From positions 6,696,001-6,760,000 of the forward strand of contig JAEILZ010000001.1 in the NCBI GenBank assembly GCA_018873225.1: a stretch of 64,000 nt of DNA, read 5' to 3'. Below the pieces are notes generated by a model that worked only from the letters and a program-made list of their open reading frames with translations, was not told the origin of the DNA and did not search any database. Source of the stretch: [Phialemoniopsis] sp. UDSM-2020. Taxonomy: Eukaryota > Ascomycota > Sordariomycetes > Thyridiales > Thyridiaceae. Below, one piece after another: positions 42,440 to 54,648 of this stretch. Positions within the stretch are counted from its first letter, which is position 1. Each line of letters begins with the position of its first letter. Position numbers and translations under genes: made by a program.

Positions 42440-45203
42440 ATGCCCTATCATCCAATGGAGGCTTGTCACATCTGCGGCAAGCTTTTCAACCGCAAGTTCG
42501 TGCCCTCTCCAGACCCGTGTGCTCAAAACCATGTGCACGATGATCTCGTAGTAGCTGACCATGCGAGTTCTTATCCAGAGACAGCTTGAAGCGGCACATG
42601 CGGCTTCATGAAAAGGGCTCAAGGCTCCGGAAGAAGTCATGCCAGCATTGTCAAAGGTCGGTTACGGCAGCGATGGGAATGGGACCGGACACTGACCCTT
42701 CTTCTTTACAGATCTAAAATCAAGTGTACAGGCACACGTCCCAAGTGCCTGGCCTGCTCACGGCGGGGATCTCGCTGCGAATACCCGAGCTCGATTGTCT
42801 CTGCAGATTCTGATGACGGCCAGCCGACGGGGCCGGACGGCCCTCCCATGGCTGAATACTTCACACCTCCCTTCGATTCTGTGGATGAGAGCAACGGCGA
42901 CACCTCTAGTTACCAGCTCCATCAGTCGTTGCCCCAGCATAGTTCGTTGCTCTCCGACCCGGGTGCTTCTGAAATCCTGCCCCAGTCCATAGCAACAGCC
43001 TCACAAGCTCTTACTAGCGATGTCACCCTTCAAGGTGCAGCGCCTGACTTCTCCCAGCCGCTTGACCTCTTCTCCAACTTTGGAGGGCTCGATACAAACT
43101 GGATCTTTGAGTCTGGCCCAGGTCTCAGCTACGACGACTTTGCTGTCGAGCCAGGCTACGCATTGGCAATGAACCTGTCCGAGTCATCACCCTATGCAGA
43201 TCACCATGTCTCACCCAACGCCCAGGAACCGACGGCGAGGTATCGTACTCGAGAGAGTTTACAAGATGATGTCTGGTTCCCAGGAACTACGAGCGCGGAC
43301 GCTGCCCGGACGGCAGATATTCCTGAGCTCTGTCCCGGTCGCTCTGATGCCTCGTTACCCCCTCCTCAACTTCAAAATGCCCGCACCCACCAACAAGATG
43401 ATGGCAGGTTGAAAAGAGCCCTCAAGACTATTCTGGAGAGGCCGTTATGGGGTCCCGTACTCTTGGGCAACTTTCCGAGCAATGCGCAGATAGATTACTG
43501 TGTTGACTTATTCTTTGCCCATTTCCAACCTGTAAGTGAATTGGTTCCCTGACAGCAGGAACGAAGCTTCATCAAAGCCACTGACTAACACTTCCAGACT
43601 CTAAGCTTTATTCATCAACCCACATTCAATCCTTCCACAGCACCAGAACCACTTCTTCTGGCGATCACGAGCATCGGAGCTAGATATAGTGGTATGAGTG
43701 GCGCTTCTGCATTTGCGAAAGCTATCGCTGAGTTGACTCGACGGATGCTTCTTAGTTCGGTAGGCATATTGACAAACAAGACGTCTCTTTTGAAAATCGC
43801 AAATTCTCTCGAATTGCTGACATGTGTCCTTCTAGGATGAGCAAGACCGGCGCACCCCGCGCTCGGAAACATATCTGACGGCACAGTTGTTACAGACCGT
43901 GAATGGGTATGGGAGCGGTGATCGGGATCTGTTCAATTATAGCAAAGAGCTTCGACCAGTTCTTGTCCAGCATGCCAGACGACTAGGTCTATTTCAGGAA
44001 CCTGTCACATCCTCTAACGATATTGGGGACATGACAAGGAGTCGCCAGGAACGATGGACGTCTTGGGTGGCATCGGAGACACAGAGGAGGCTAGGGTGGG
44101 CTATCTACGTAAGACTTGTCCGCCACCAGCCCCGGGTGGGCTTGGTTTACCATATGCAACTGGTATTGACTGACACCCCATCATAGGAACTTGACGCCGC
44201 CGTTACGATCCTCCACAACGAGCGGCCATCGATCAGTATGGGCGATGTGATGCTATGCCTGCCTGAAGAAGCCGCTCGGTGGGAAGCTCCGACGGCTTTC
44301 ACGTGGATGGCATTACATCCTTGGGAACACCAGAGTAGCAGGGAGACACTTGACTTCCGAAAGGTCGCCCGCGGGTATTTCGATGTCAGCGTGCCAGAGA
44401 CCCCTCAGCTCTCTGACGATCAACACTTGTTGATTCTCACCACCACGTTGGCCCGGTTTCTTTGGTCAATCAAGGAACTACAGGCCTCGCCTCTGATGGA
44501 TGCCGGTCCCGAACACTGGCCATTGGTGGAGCACAAGCGGACTCTGCTCGACAAGCTGGACCAGTTCTTGGCATGCCCCTATTCCGCTGGAGAAGATAAA
44601 GACGATAGAGCAGTGGCGCATATCGTCGTAAGATCATTCGTCATCCACTTGTGTCACCTCTACGCTGCGGGAGACCTGATGGACTGGCTGCCTGTTCTTC
44701 TCCACCGCGCTGGTCAGGACGCCGCTTGCCGAGCGCGGATGACCAGATGGGCCCGGGAAAGCCCTTCAAGAGTTCGGGAAGTAGCCTTTCACAGCGCCCA
44801 GATACTCTCCAAAGGCCGAGATTTTCTCTGGAACTCGCCTACACAGTCTTTCTACATCTTTTACGCAGGCGCCGCGCTATGGTGCTCTGCGAGCCTACTG
44901 TCTGCACCTGGCTGGTGCGAACAGGAGAAGGCGAACACACAACGACCTGTCCTGCATCTCAATGAACCAAATCCGGGATGCCTAGGAAGTATTGCCCCTG
45001 TGAATCAGTGGATTCAAAACGGAGGCAACGCTAGGGTAGGAACGTACGGTGTTGCGGACCTTGGCAGTGCCCAAAGCCCACAGCAAGTCTTGGAGGAGAC
45101 TATCCGTGTCCTGCGCAACATGAGGATCTGGAAGCTCTCTGATGCTTTCTCAAACATTGTGCGCAACCTGATGCTGAATGAATCAAGAGGGAGAGAGCAA
45201 TAG
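42440..45203 (+). CDS. Hybrid C2H2 + Zn2Cys6 transcription factor
   Basis: Exons 42440-42495, 42579-42656, 42712-43531, 43598-43759, 43836-44108 and 44187-45203 give 801 aa. Residues 9-29 form a C2H2 finger (C9, C12, H25, H29); residues 40-67 form a Zn2Cys6 cluster (Cys 40, 43, 50, 57, 60, 67). A Ser/Pro/Gln-rich acidic linker follows, then the fungal-specific transcription-factor domain (QTLSFIHQPTF-like start, ETQRRLGWAIY). Introns cut the C2H2 finger at Lys19 and the Zn cluster at Arg45, both phase 2, the same places as in the gene at 63329. It probably controls the surrounding cluster. Without splicing both zinc motifs are invisible. Confidence 0.93.
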
Positions 45204-45337
45204 GTATGGTAGGGGATCAATGGATCTTTGGCAAGCGGGTAAAGGAGTCGAACCGAAGTTCATCTCATGGTTGATCTATCTACACAGTAATTCGCAATTG
45301 CTCTCATGAAGTAATGACCCTTTATCATGAATGAATG

Positions 45338-46679
45338 TCAATATAGTTTTGAAACCAAGCGCTGACGATGGACACGACCCATCTTCAACTCGGATAAGCC
45401 CTTAGTGATGCCACCCAATCCGCCTTCTATAAGACGCGCTCGTACAGGTAGAATGCTACCTCTCTGCAACAACTCCTCGGCAACGGATACAAAGCTCGTT
45501 CCAAAGACTAAATCATCCTCATCGATCGATGCTGTGGGCATGTCTGGACCAAACGAGAACTCCTTGCCAAGGATCGTAAATGCCACAATGCGTACGGTCC
45601 TCACAAGGGGATTATCAATGGCAGGACAAGCCATGGTCAACGCAATATAGGTTCCCCCGGTCGATTTCATCACCGCCGCACACAGCTCGTTAGACTCGCC
45701 GGTGGAAATACAGTCTATCGTTGCAAAGCGGCACCCATCTGAAGCTGCGACAAGTGACTGCACACATGAGGGAGACCGCTACAAATGCCCACAGGAGACT
45801 TGTCAGTGGCGAGATGCTACCACGTTGAAAGTCAACCAACCCAAGGAAAAGCATGTTGGATTAGGCGGAGCTGAGAAGACTTACATAGTCAGCAACAAAG
45901 TCAGCCCCGGAACCCATTACGAAACCGAAACTTTCAGGGGAGCTAGTCGATAACACGCGCAGACCTGATCTGGTGCCCGTTGTTAGCCCCTGAGAAAGTG
46001 GTAGGCTTCCCTCCGCAGAGAATACTCCTGTCATTGCTGCTGGCTCTACTATACTTCGAGGTGGAAGACCGTATCTCACAGTTTGGCTAGCTGCACTAGC
46101 ATTGAACCGACCGCGGTCCCTCCACCATATACGAAAATGACTGGCTGCTTTGCATCGACGGGGCTTTTTGCACCTGGAAGCGGCAAAGATAAGTGCTTAT
46201 AGAGACAGAAGCCCGCCGTGAAGATGGCCGTGGGAAGTGCGGCGCCCGTTTCAAGATCCAGTTCTTCCGGGAGGCGCATGAGGAGCTGAGACGGCACCGC
46301 AACATATTCTGCGAAAGCGCCATCGTCTGGTCGTAGGTAGTTCCCTGGGAAGGGCCTAGGTCAACAGCTAAATTTCCACGATATCCCATGAGATAGATTG
46401 CAAGCTCAGCCCACCTCCTTGTGTCATCCCTGCGACACGATCCCCCACGTGCAGCCTTTGTTCATCTGGCCTAATGGCTTCAACGATTCCAGCAAGGTCG
46501 CAGCCAAGCACACCGTCCACTGGAAGTCTTGGTCTTGCCAGCATTTTCCAGTCGATCGGATTCATAGCTGTAGCCTGGACTCTGACCAGAGCTTCGCCAG
46601 GCCCCAGCTCAGGCATAGGAGATTGCGTAACAGCAGCCTCTCCAGGACCAATATGGCGAAGGACAGAGCGCAGAGCCAT
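45338..46679 (-). CDS. Enoyl-reductase-like MDR oxidoreductase (TOXD/trans-ER type)
   Basis: Exons 46415-46679, 46080-46344, 45885-45969 and 45338-45778 give 351 aa. It begins MALRSVLR...GPGEALVRV, has NPIDWK, GCDLAGIV, GDRVAG, the NADPH site VYGGGTAVGSMLVQLAKL and DYRSPSC after the third junction, all usual in zinc-free MDR enzymes grouped with LovC/TOXD-like enoyl reductases. There is no Cys/His set for zinc. It would reduce C=C bonds of an enoyl or enone substrate with NADPH. It is divergent from the flavin monooxygenase over 503 bp, suggesting joint control. No PKS partner exists in the window, so a stand-alone role is likely. Confidence 0.9.
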
Positions 46680-47182
46680 TGTGTCCTCGGCTTTACAGAG
46701 CTCAACGACGGACTACAAGGATGAAAAGAAAAAAGAAAAACAAGGCCAGTTTCCCGGCTATCTGTTTGATGGAGTTAGCCAGGGTTGGTCCCAAGCCTGG
46801 CATTGCTCAAAGGGCCGGCGCACAGACATGAACAGCCGCACACTAGTGACTCCGGGGAAATGGTCATGGCGAAGATGCGGATCGGCTCAACAGGGACCGG
46901 GATCAATCGTGGTGGGAAGGCATGGACTGTGGGGGTGGGGTCGTTGATCGGAACGCCACCACGCGAACTCCGACCATGGATGGATGGTGCCGGGTCCGGT
47001 CCCTCCTCTCGGCAGTGATGAGTTCGGCTAAAGTCGCCGAGTGGCTGAATACGGTGATGGCAACAACGCTACTCTGAACTGTCGTGTTCCGTGACTCCGA
47101 TAGAAATTGGCACAGAAGGCTTGTGGCTATCTTTACTTCCAGTGTCTCCATGGTATCAACAGCACTCACACGAAAGTCCAAA
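46680..47182. promoter_or_regulatory. Divergent promoter, enoyl reductase / flavin monooxygenase
   Basis: Contains CGG-N9-CCG at 47025-47039, an everted/inverted CGG pair of the kind bound by Zn2Cys6 dimers, and a CCGGGG (CreA-like) box near 46853. The two genes start at 46679 (-) and 47183 (+). Confidence 0.4.
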
Positions 47183-49628
47183 ATGCCTGCAGTCAAAGAC
47201 TCCTCTGCGGAGGTCAATCTCTTAGAGCTCCTGCCTGGGAAGTTCCCAAAGGCTAACATACCAGATGTCACCGATGCTGAGGCCGTGGCAGCCCATGCGC
47301 TCAGGACGTTCCCCGAGCTCGACGGTACTTGCTTCACCGAAGATGCACTATGGCGAGATACCTATGCCCTGACGGGCACTGTTCGAACATTTTATTTTCG
47401 AGATTCGGTTTCGGGCCAGCTCGCTATTCTCAATCAACGTCGGTTTATGTCTAGCGCTTCGCTCATTCCAGGTTCCGCCATGATAACGAGGCCTACGGCT
47501 GATGCTGCCTGGATCGACTGCAGGTTCACATTCTCCACTTCAGAGCCCGCGACCGAGTGCTCCGGGTTTCTTTCACTCGTTCCCGATGAGACCGGTGGCT
47601 GGAAGATCTGGGTGCTTCGGACAATTCTTGAGCAGCTGACTGGCCAACCCAACGTCGACCGTCTAGAGCCTCACAAGATCGACCACGGCGGCAGTGGGTC
47701 GAATGGAGCATGCCATATAGACGTAACCGTACCAAACGGCGATACCAATCATTTTGAAGCAGTAGTGATCGGAGGAGGCCAATGCGGTCTCAGCACTGGT
47801 GGTCGATTGCAGGCGCTTGGTGTGCCGTACGTCATTCTGGAAAAGAATGATCAAGTCGGTGATGCCTGGGGAAAGCGATACGACTCTGCCCGTTGTATGT
47901 ATTCCAATAATCAGCAGGTTGCCTGCAATGCCTTGATAAATTCACGACTGGAACTAATTTGCTTCACAAGTGCACACTGTCCGCGAATATTGTTCGTGCC
48001 ATACCCTTTGAGACGGCAGCTTAAGCTCGGACACTGACCTCTATAGCCCACTTGCCTTTCGATAGGACTTTTGGACCCGAGTATAGCGAGTATCTAAGCA
48101 AAGATGAGTTGGCAAAAGGCCACAGGAAATGGGCTGAGAAGTTTGGCGTGGTGCGTTCTCCGGGCAACCTTGAAGCTGCGGAATAAGATTACTAACCACT
48201 TCGGGTAGAACATCTGGCTTTCTACATCTGTAAACTCTGGCGAGTGGAATGAGAACTCGGGGTTGTACATACTGGGTATTTGCCGCGATGGAGAGTCTCT
48301 GCAGATCACTGCAAAGCATATCGTAATGGCTTGTGGGGCAGGCTCGGAAACTCCCGTGTTCCCAAACATCACAAACATTGTGAGCATGTCTTCAAGATTT
48401 GCTTAATACACTTATTGACAGCATCTTAGCAACGGTACCGGGGGATGATCCTACACTCTGCAGAATACAAGTCGGCAAAAGAGTGGGTAGGCAAAGCTGG
48501 GCTGGTAGTGGGAACAGCAAACACGGGTGAGTACATGGTCAAGGTCACGATACCGTGATGGATGATATTTCGCGATCCTAACTGTGACGGATGGAACAGC
48601 ACACGACGTTGCAGATGACATGTACGAAGCCGGTGTGGATGTTACTATGATACAAAGAAGTAGGACCTGTAAGTTGTCGGCTGATACGAAACAAAATAGT
48701 GACATTCTAACCGGCGGTCTTTTCCGCGTTTTGATAGATGTCTTGCCTGTTGAGTATATCAAAGATCGATATGACTGTAAGGCTCCCTCCACCCCAGATG
48801 CTGTCACACACGATATGACTATGACAGTGAATAAATATTGATGGACTGCTTCCAGTGCTGTACAACGACAAGATCCCCACGGAAATCAGTGACCGGGGAA
48901 TGTTTAGCAATCCGGTATCTATCGCTCGCCTCATCGCCTCCAACGCCTTTCATGCCATGGCTAGGGCTCAGATTGAGCGGTTCGAGTCGCTTGAACGTGC
49001 TGGGTTCAAGGTCGATCCATTCGGAGACATCCAGAACGCCCTGAATATCAGGCTTGGAGGTCACTACATCGATGTCGGGACCTCTGCTAAGATTAGCAAG
49101 GGATTGGTACGTTCATTACACTATATGCCTCCCTCACACTAGGTCCAGTATGCAAATATGTTGAGCTGACACATCTTCGCGGTGATCAGATCAAGATGAA
49201 GTCCGATGCAATTGCCATCAGTTACACCGAAGAAGGGATTCTCTTTTCGGACGGTACTGAACTAAAGGCCGACGTCATCGTTCTGGCGACTGGCTTCGTC
49301 GGGAACATGCGCCATCATGTTGCGAGCATATTCGGCCCCAAGGTGGCAAATCGTGCTGGAGATTGCTTCGGACTTAGCGGAGAAGGCGAGGTCCTGGGGG
49401 CATTCAAGCCATTACAGCGTATGTGTCGCTCGTTCAGGCCATCCTCTATTAGTGACCTATGGAAAAACCCGCTAACATTCGTCGTTGACAGAACCTGGGT
49501 TATGGTATATAGGTGGTGCTCTTGGTCATGCGAGATATTTCTCCCGTTTCATCGCTATGTCAATCAAGGCTGATAGCGTTGGAACGCCCCTTCCCGTATA
49601 TAGAGATCATCAATTTTCGGTGGTTTAA
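47183..49628 (+). CDS. Flavin-containing monooxygenase with N-terminal NTF2-like domain
   Basis: Exons 47183-47894, 48026-48150, 48209-48379, 48430-48526, 48600-48668, 48738-48776, 48856-49106, 49190-49418 and 49492-49628 give 609 aa. Residues 20-155 look like an NTF2/SnoaL-type fold; FAD binds at VVIGGGQCGLS (about 195-205); HLPFDRTFGPEY follows; the FMO fingerprint is YRGMILHSAEYKSAKEW; NADPH binds at VVGTANTAHD; and ATGFVG lies near the C-terminus. It probably oxidises a C, N or S centre with NADPH and O2. The second exon's acceptor (TTAAG at 48025) is the weakest junction but keeps frame and motif. An upstream in-frame Met at 47150 is possible. Confidence 0.87.
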
Positions 49629-49824
49629 AGACTTACTCTCTTGTTGAATCAATTTGATACAGTTGTTATTCAGGAGCCACTACTCTGGGTAGTATACCAT
49701 GTAACCCATGTGCCAACAACTGAGTCATCATAGATAGCCCCGGTTCACCCCTTCTTTTCCTATAAACATGTCCTGCAACTTCTGATCCGACTGATTCTTA
49801 TCGTGACGACCAGTATATCCCAAT

Positions 49825-51850
49825 CTACTTGTCATTCCAGCTCGTCGGCACCGTCTCACTAAAGACCTTGCTCCACTCAGTATCAAGAAGACTCCTAATT
49901 TCTGGGTTTCGTACTCCGAAACGGGCAGGGAATAGTTGCGGGTAGGAAATAAGAAGCGATGTGTATGGTACTTCAGCCAATGACACCTCTCGGCCATCGG
50001 GGCTTAAGCCCGGCTTGATGATGAATGTTTGCAAGAGCGTTGACGTCATCACAAAGAGAGATCTCTCCGCAAGGTGCAGTCCAACACAGATCCTTTTACC
50101 TCCTCCGTAGGAGAAGTGGTCGCGGCCGTCCACGTCACTGCTGTTAGCGTATGCCGCTGCGCCCAAGGGATAATTGAGGAATCGTTCTGGTTTGAACTTG
50201 TCAGGCTCATCGTATCGTGCCGGATCTCGGTGCATCGCCCTGAGAAAGGTGATACATTATTAGCATGGACAGTCTTTGGCACCTCAGCCCCCTCTAATAG
50301 ATGTCTGTGTGGAGGTCTGGGGGTGGACATGATCATGGCCCATTCCGTCGGACTTCAGTGAACGGGACCTACCAGGTGTTGATACGGACAATGGACCCCT
50401 TTGGTATGCGGTATCCATTATACACGTCTTCCTTGTCAGACCAATGAGCAAAGCCTACTGAAGCGTCAGTCCTGTTGCTCAACACACCCCACAAAGCCGA
50501 TGAACATACTGAGAGGAGCTATTGTAGACCAGCGGTGTTGCTCCTTAATTATCGCCCTTATATACGGCAAATTGGGCTCGTCTTCCCAAGTCGGGAAGCG
50601 GCCTCGACCGATCACGCGATCAAGCTCCTCGTGCGCTTTCGCGACGACATCTGGATTCATCGCGAGAGCGTGAATTATAGTAATGAGGGACGTCGACGTG
50701 GTCTCAGATCCAGTGCCTACAATCTCCATACATGTAATCGCAAATTGCAGTTCGTTCTTGGCTTCGTCCAGGTCTGTTTTCTCGACATTCCGCTTCAGAT
50801 CCAGGGCGACGCAGGGCCGCTCCGGGTATTTCTCGGCATCGGCCAGTGCGGCTTTGAGGTTGGCCATGGCGAAATTGTGTTCGTTATCTCTCATATCCTC
50901 TAGCTCGCTCTGCCAGGGACGCATGAACCTAGGGAGCCGCTGGAGGGCAGGGATGGAATCGATGATGTACTTGCCGTCGGCCATGGCCTTGGCGAACTGT
51001 TCCATCAACTTCTTGACTTGTAGGGCATACTCGTCTTGGGCACTGAGTACACGCTTGCCAAACGCGACACTTCGGGCAACGCTGATGGCATATCGATCGA
51101 TGTGGCTTTTGTAGGCATCTGGCGACTTTGCAATTTCGAAGCAGGTGGCCAGGGCTTCCCGAGCCTGAATCCCGGTATAGGTGTCGCATTTCTTGGCCGT
51201 AAGCATATTCGCGAAAGACTTTCGCACAGCCTTTACCATTGTAAGCGAGTGGTTAGCGACAACTTTTCTTGACATAAAGGCAATGATCCAGAGAGGTTGC
51301 TGTAAACCAGAGTCTTACCCGCCAGCGTGGCCCATACGGCATGAGTACGGCACGCATCCCATTTGTGAGGATTGCCCCGACGACAGAGGGAGGACGAGAA
51401 CTGTAGATTTGGGATCTTTCCATTGTGTAAGTCAGGCCCGAGGACATGCCCAGAAGAGAATGTCGGTTCGATATACCTGTGATCCAGGAACTCACGTGCG
51501 ACATGTCCATCGCTTATGATGATCACATGCTGCCAGGCTATGCGAAAGTGTATGACTGGTCCGAAATCCCTATAGTATGATTAGACGATATTACTTGCAT
51601 ATTGCAATGCTGGCCAAGAGTTATTCCTGATAGCTGTTCGATGAGTGGCAAACTGCGCTACTTACCTAGCCCATTTTGCATATTGGATCCAAGGATACTG
51701 CTTTGGTTTGTCAAAGGTCATCCCCAGGCCTGGGAACCTGCCTTTTGGTCCTGGTGGGAGAGGAAGCCTCCTCTTGGAAACGATGACGTATCGTATGAGG
51801 TTCAGGGCCGCAGCGGCAGCGACGGCCAACAGAATGGTACGAATTTCCAT
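49825..51850 (-). CDS. Cytochrome P450 (OrdA-like), paralogue B
   Basis: Exons 51666-51850, 51477-51569, 51319-51415, 50510-51230, 50373-50454 and 49825-50239 give 530 aa. The start is an Ala/Leu-rich membrane anchor and the hinge LPLPPGPKG; then MPYGPRWR (C-helix), GTGSETT (I-helix), ExxR (EQHR), FKPERF and the heme loop FSYGGGKRICVG. It is a clear relative of paralogue A at 31028-32930: same six exons, same intron phases and identical lengths for exons 2, 3 and 5 (93, 97, 82 nt). Two successive oxidations of one scaffold, or a recent duplication with new substrate, are both possible. Confidence 0.92.
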
Positions 51851-52602
51851 CTTAACGAACTTAATTCGTAGGGAAACTGAAATGACAGGAGCTAATCGTA
51901 TTGATTCAGCCTCTAGCCCGGAAACGCGGTTAGTGTTCTTCACTAAATAAAGTACTAAATGGAGGCGAGATCGTGCGGCTACTTCGGCTTCCTCGCATGA
52001 CCAACAAGCCTCGGACATTTGGTGGTGGTGAAGTCCGCTCCGGGGAGGTTCGACGCCACTGGCAACTCTTGATTTGGGGTTGATCATCGAAAGTGTGAAT
52101 CAAGTAAGGTGGGTAAGCATCGACCAGTAGAAAGAGTGTCGAGGGGGGTGGAGTCTCAGCCGTAAATGATGTAGATTCATGGCAACCCGTGCTCACGATC
52201 TCGGATGTCTTACAGCATTTAGTGTCGCAATGGCTACGTTGCGAGACACTGCCTCCAGAATTTATGAAGCAGGCAACTCAATAGATCGCGTTCATAGCGA
52301 TGAAATCGAATGCACATGAATACCAGTGTTCTCATACGAATTGCAAATCTCAACGGTGATAGTTGCAACAATCCTAGTAGCAAATCACACTACTATAACA
52401 ACATGAATACATTCCACTAGCCGACCCCTGTTCCGGCAGGCTAGACATCGCTACGCAAGAGGGTAATAGAATAATTGACAGGTTTCCTCATGGATGTACC
52501 TCAAACAATCACTGGTCAACGAGAATTATCCCATTGCCTATACATAGATATACTATGCAGTCTTATACCAATCTGAAAGTATTATTTAAATATAAAAAGC
52601 TA
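51851..52602. other. Intergenic (752 bp)
   Basis: P450 B promoter side and 3' end of the HET gene. The right end (52570-52615) is very AT-rich. No gene is seen. Confidence 0.5.
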
Positions 52603-54648
52603 TTATAAAATTGTACATACAGTATCTATTCCTAAACGTTCCCAATTCTTGCTATCTAGAACCTTGTTCAGATTAGTAGTAAATAGGCCGACTCGGACAT
52701 ATGTGTCCCGAGCTTTCGATACAGACTTTAGAATCAAGAAGTGTCTCACTTTCTTCTTTGCTGATCGTGCGTTTCTTCCAATCTCGAGAAGGTGAAAGTG
52801 CGACAAAAGAAACCACTTATGCTCATGTCTCTTGCTGTCGATATTAAGAAAATACCGCTGGCGATTTGGGGCCCTTATCCTGAAGGCTGACCGTGAGCTG
52901 AAGAACCATGTTGAACCTTCCCACCTTTCTAGCGCAAACAAGAATGTCCATAAACGCCCCTGGAGGACTAAACGACTACTCGTAGGTATCCCATACGGGC
53001 TGTCGCTTGCATATTGACACTCGGCCTCTCGTACTAGGACAAGAGCCTCCACGTCTATGGAGGCGAGTTGCACAGTTCGAGCCTGCGATCCACTTGCCCA
53101 AGACCAGCTTGGGATATTTTTTGTCGTTCCCTTGGTTTCGGAATAAGGACCTTTGATTGGATGAACCACGTCCCAAGTTAAATCTGTGACCAAGGTGTCA
53201 GACCAGAGGCCGGCGAGATATCTATCGCCGGGTCTAAATTGATGAATGTACTCGGCAACTCCGGAAAGCGCTGGTAATCGATCACTTTGTACCGTGATAT
53301 TAAGATCACAGTAGGCACCAAGTATCAGTCCCCAAATCTGAGAACGATTCAAGTTCTTGTCGTTGCTGCCTCCTTCCAAACGAGGCAATGCGTGCTTGTG
53401 GCTGATATTTGTTGTGGCATCTTCCCGCGAAGCATCATCTCTCCCGCACTCGCAGGACACGCGGCCGAAACACTGAAAGGCAATCTCACCAGGCGCGAAG
53501 AGTAGTGTTCTCGGAGATATGACCCGCTCCTGATAGCACCATGCGCGCTGAAGTAGCGGAAGCGACCTCCGGAGCTCCTCATTGTCCCAGTAGTAATAGT
53601 TATCATGTGCCTTTCGCACATATAACGGCCACATTTTGTCCGAGCTCTCGTAGCGTAGGTTTGCAATGCGCATGGCAGGTGGGCGGCTGTGCTGAACAGA
53701 GTAGAGTCCTGCCGTCGGGTCTGCGCCAGAGGCGGCTACTAGAGTCACGTATGCGTTGCCGTAGACCCGGAACATGCGGCCGGACTCATGACGCCAGTCA
53801 TCCTCATCCCCTTGGATGATGCACACGCTGTCAATCCAGAGATAATCTATGCCCATTGACCGTGACCATTGAACCGCGTGCTGAAATGTCAGCGGCAAGC
53901 TTGACCATGGCATTACAGCTTGCCTGTGGGCCAGCGTAGTCTTGGTGGTAAGGCATGCATGCTTGACCTTGCCCCAACAATAGCTCAGTGCACAGTAACG
54001 AGACTCTTGAGGTACGGATGATCCGTCCCGGAGCACGACATCGCCATCTGCGTTCTGCGGTCGTACATCAATCAAACGCGTGGGAATGAACGGGCTTGAC
54101 ACAGGGCCGCAGTGAATGTGGTGTTGATGGCAGAGCTCAATCTCATTCTTTGCCCATTCCAGGGATCGGAATGACGAGGTATCATCCGGTGGTGTCGGCA
54201 CGCCCTTGGGTATCCACTTAGGCGTGCTCCCCTTGTTGTTGGCCGCAAAGATGTCCAAGTTCATTATATCTCCATATTCTGACGGTTGCTCAAACAAAAT
54301 GGTGCAGCCAGATTCATCGACCCAGATAGCGTCTCTCTTGCCTAGCTTCACGCCTACAGCTTCCAAGGCAAGCTGAAGGATTCGACACCTGATGCAGCTC
54401 TCCTGTGCTTGCCCAGTGCCGGAATGAGGGTGAAATGTAGTGTTATCTCCGCCTCGTGGAAAGAGTGTTGCTAGGTCTCGATTCCAAGAGCATCTCAGAC
54501 AGGGGCTCTCGCTGTGACCTTGAGATGGCAACGCATGCCCACCAGGCTCAGATGTAAATACCTGCTGCTGTGCGCTGACAAGGTCTGAACACCAGGCTCT
54601 CGGAAGGACAATATCCGGGGTCGTCATTATAATGATGGACGTGGTCAC
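52603..54648 (-). CDS. HET-domain protein (second)
   Basis: This is a single exon of up to 681 aa. An N-terminal part with two CxxC pairs (CLRC at 50-53, CIRC at 85-88) may bind a metal. The HET core spans about 219-310: ALSYCWG, LWIDSVCIIQGD and the RMFRVYGNAYVTLVAA block. It then follows the usual pattern (RAWCYQERVISPRTLLF). It belongs to a different branch from the HET protein at 14963-17170, which has LSYRWG. It interrupts the metabolic block, so it is either a passenger or a boundary marker. A second Met at 54627 could be the start. The gene is intact. Confidence 0.88.
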   Translation of the reverse strand: MTTSIIIMTTPDIVLPRAWCSDLVSAQQQVFTSEPGGHALPSQGHSESPCLRCSWNRDLATLFPRGGDNTTFHPHSGTGQAQESCIRCRILQLALEAVGVKLGKRDAIWVDESGCTILFEQPSEYGDIMNLDIFAANNKGSTPKWIPKGVPTPPDDTSSFRSLEWAKNEIELCHQHHIHCGPVSSPFIPTRLIDVRPQNADGDVVLRDGSSVPQESRYCALSYCWGKVKHACLTTKTTLAHRQAVMPWSSLPLTFQHAVQWSRSMGIDYLWIDSVCIIQGDEDDWRHESGRMFRVYGNAYVTLVAASGADPTAGLYSVQHSRPPAMRIANLRYESSDKMWPLYVRKAHDNYYYWDNEELRRSLPLLQRAWCYQERVISPRTLLFAPGEIAFQCFGRVSCECGRDDASREDATTNISHKHALPRLEGGSNDKNLNRSQIWGLILGAYCDLNITVQSDRLPALSGVAEYIHQFRPGDRYLAGLWSDTLVTDLTWDVVHPIKGPYSETKGTTKNIPSWSWASGSQARTVQLASIDVEALVLVREAECQYASDSPYGIPTSSRLVLQGRLWTFLFALERWEGSTWFFSSRSAFRIRAPNRQRYFLNIDSKRHEHKWFLLSHFHLLEIGRNARSAKKKVRHFLILKSVSKARDTYVRVGLFTTNLNKVLDSKNWERLGIDTVCTIL

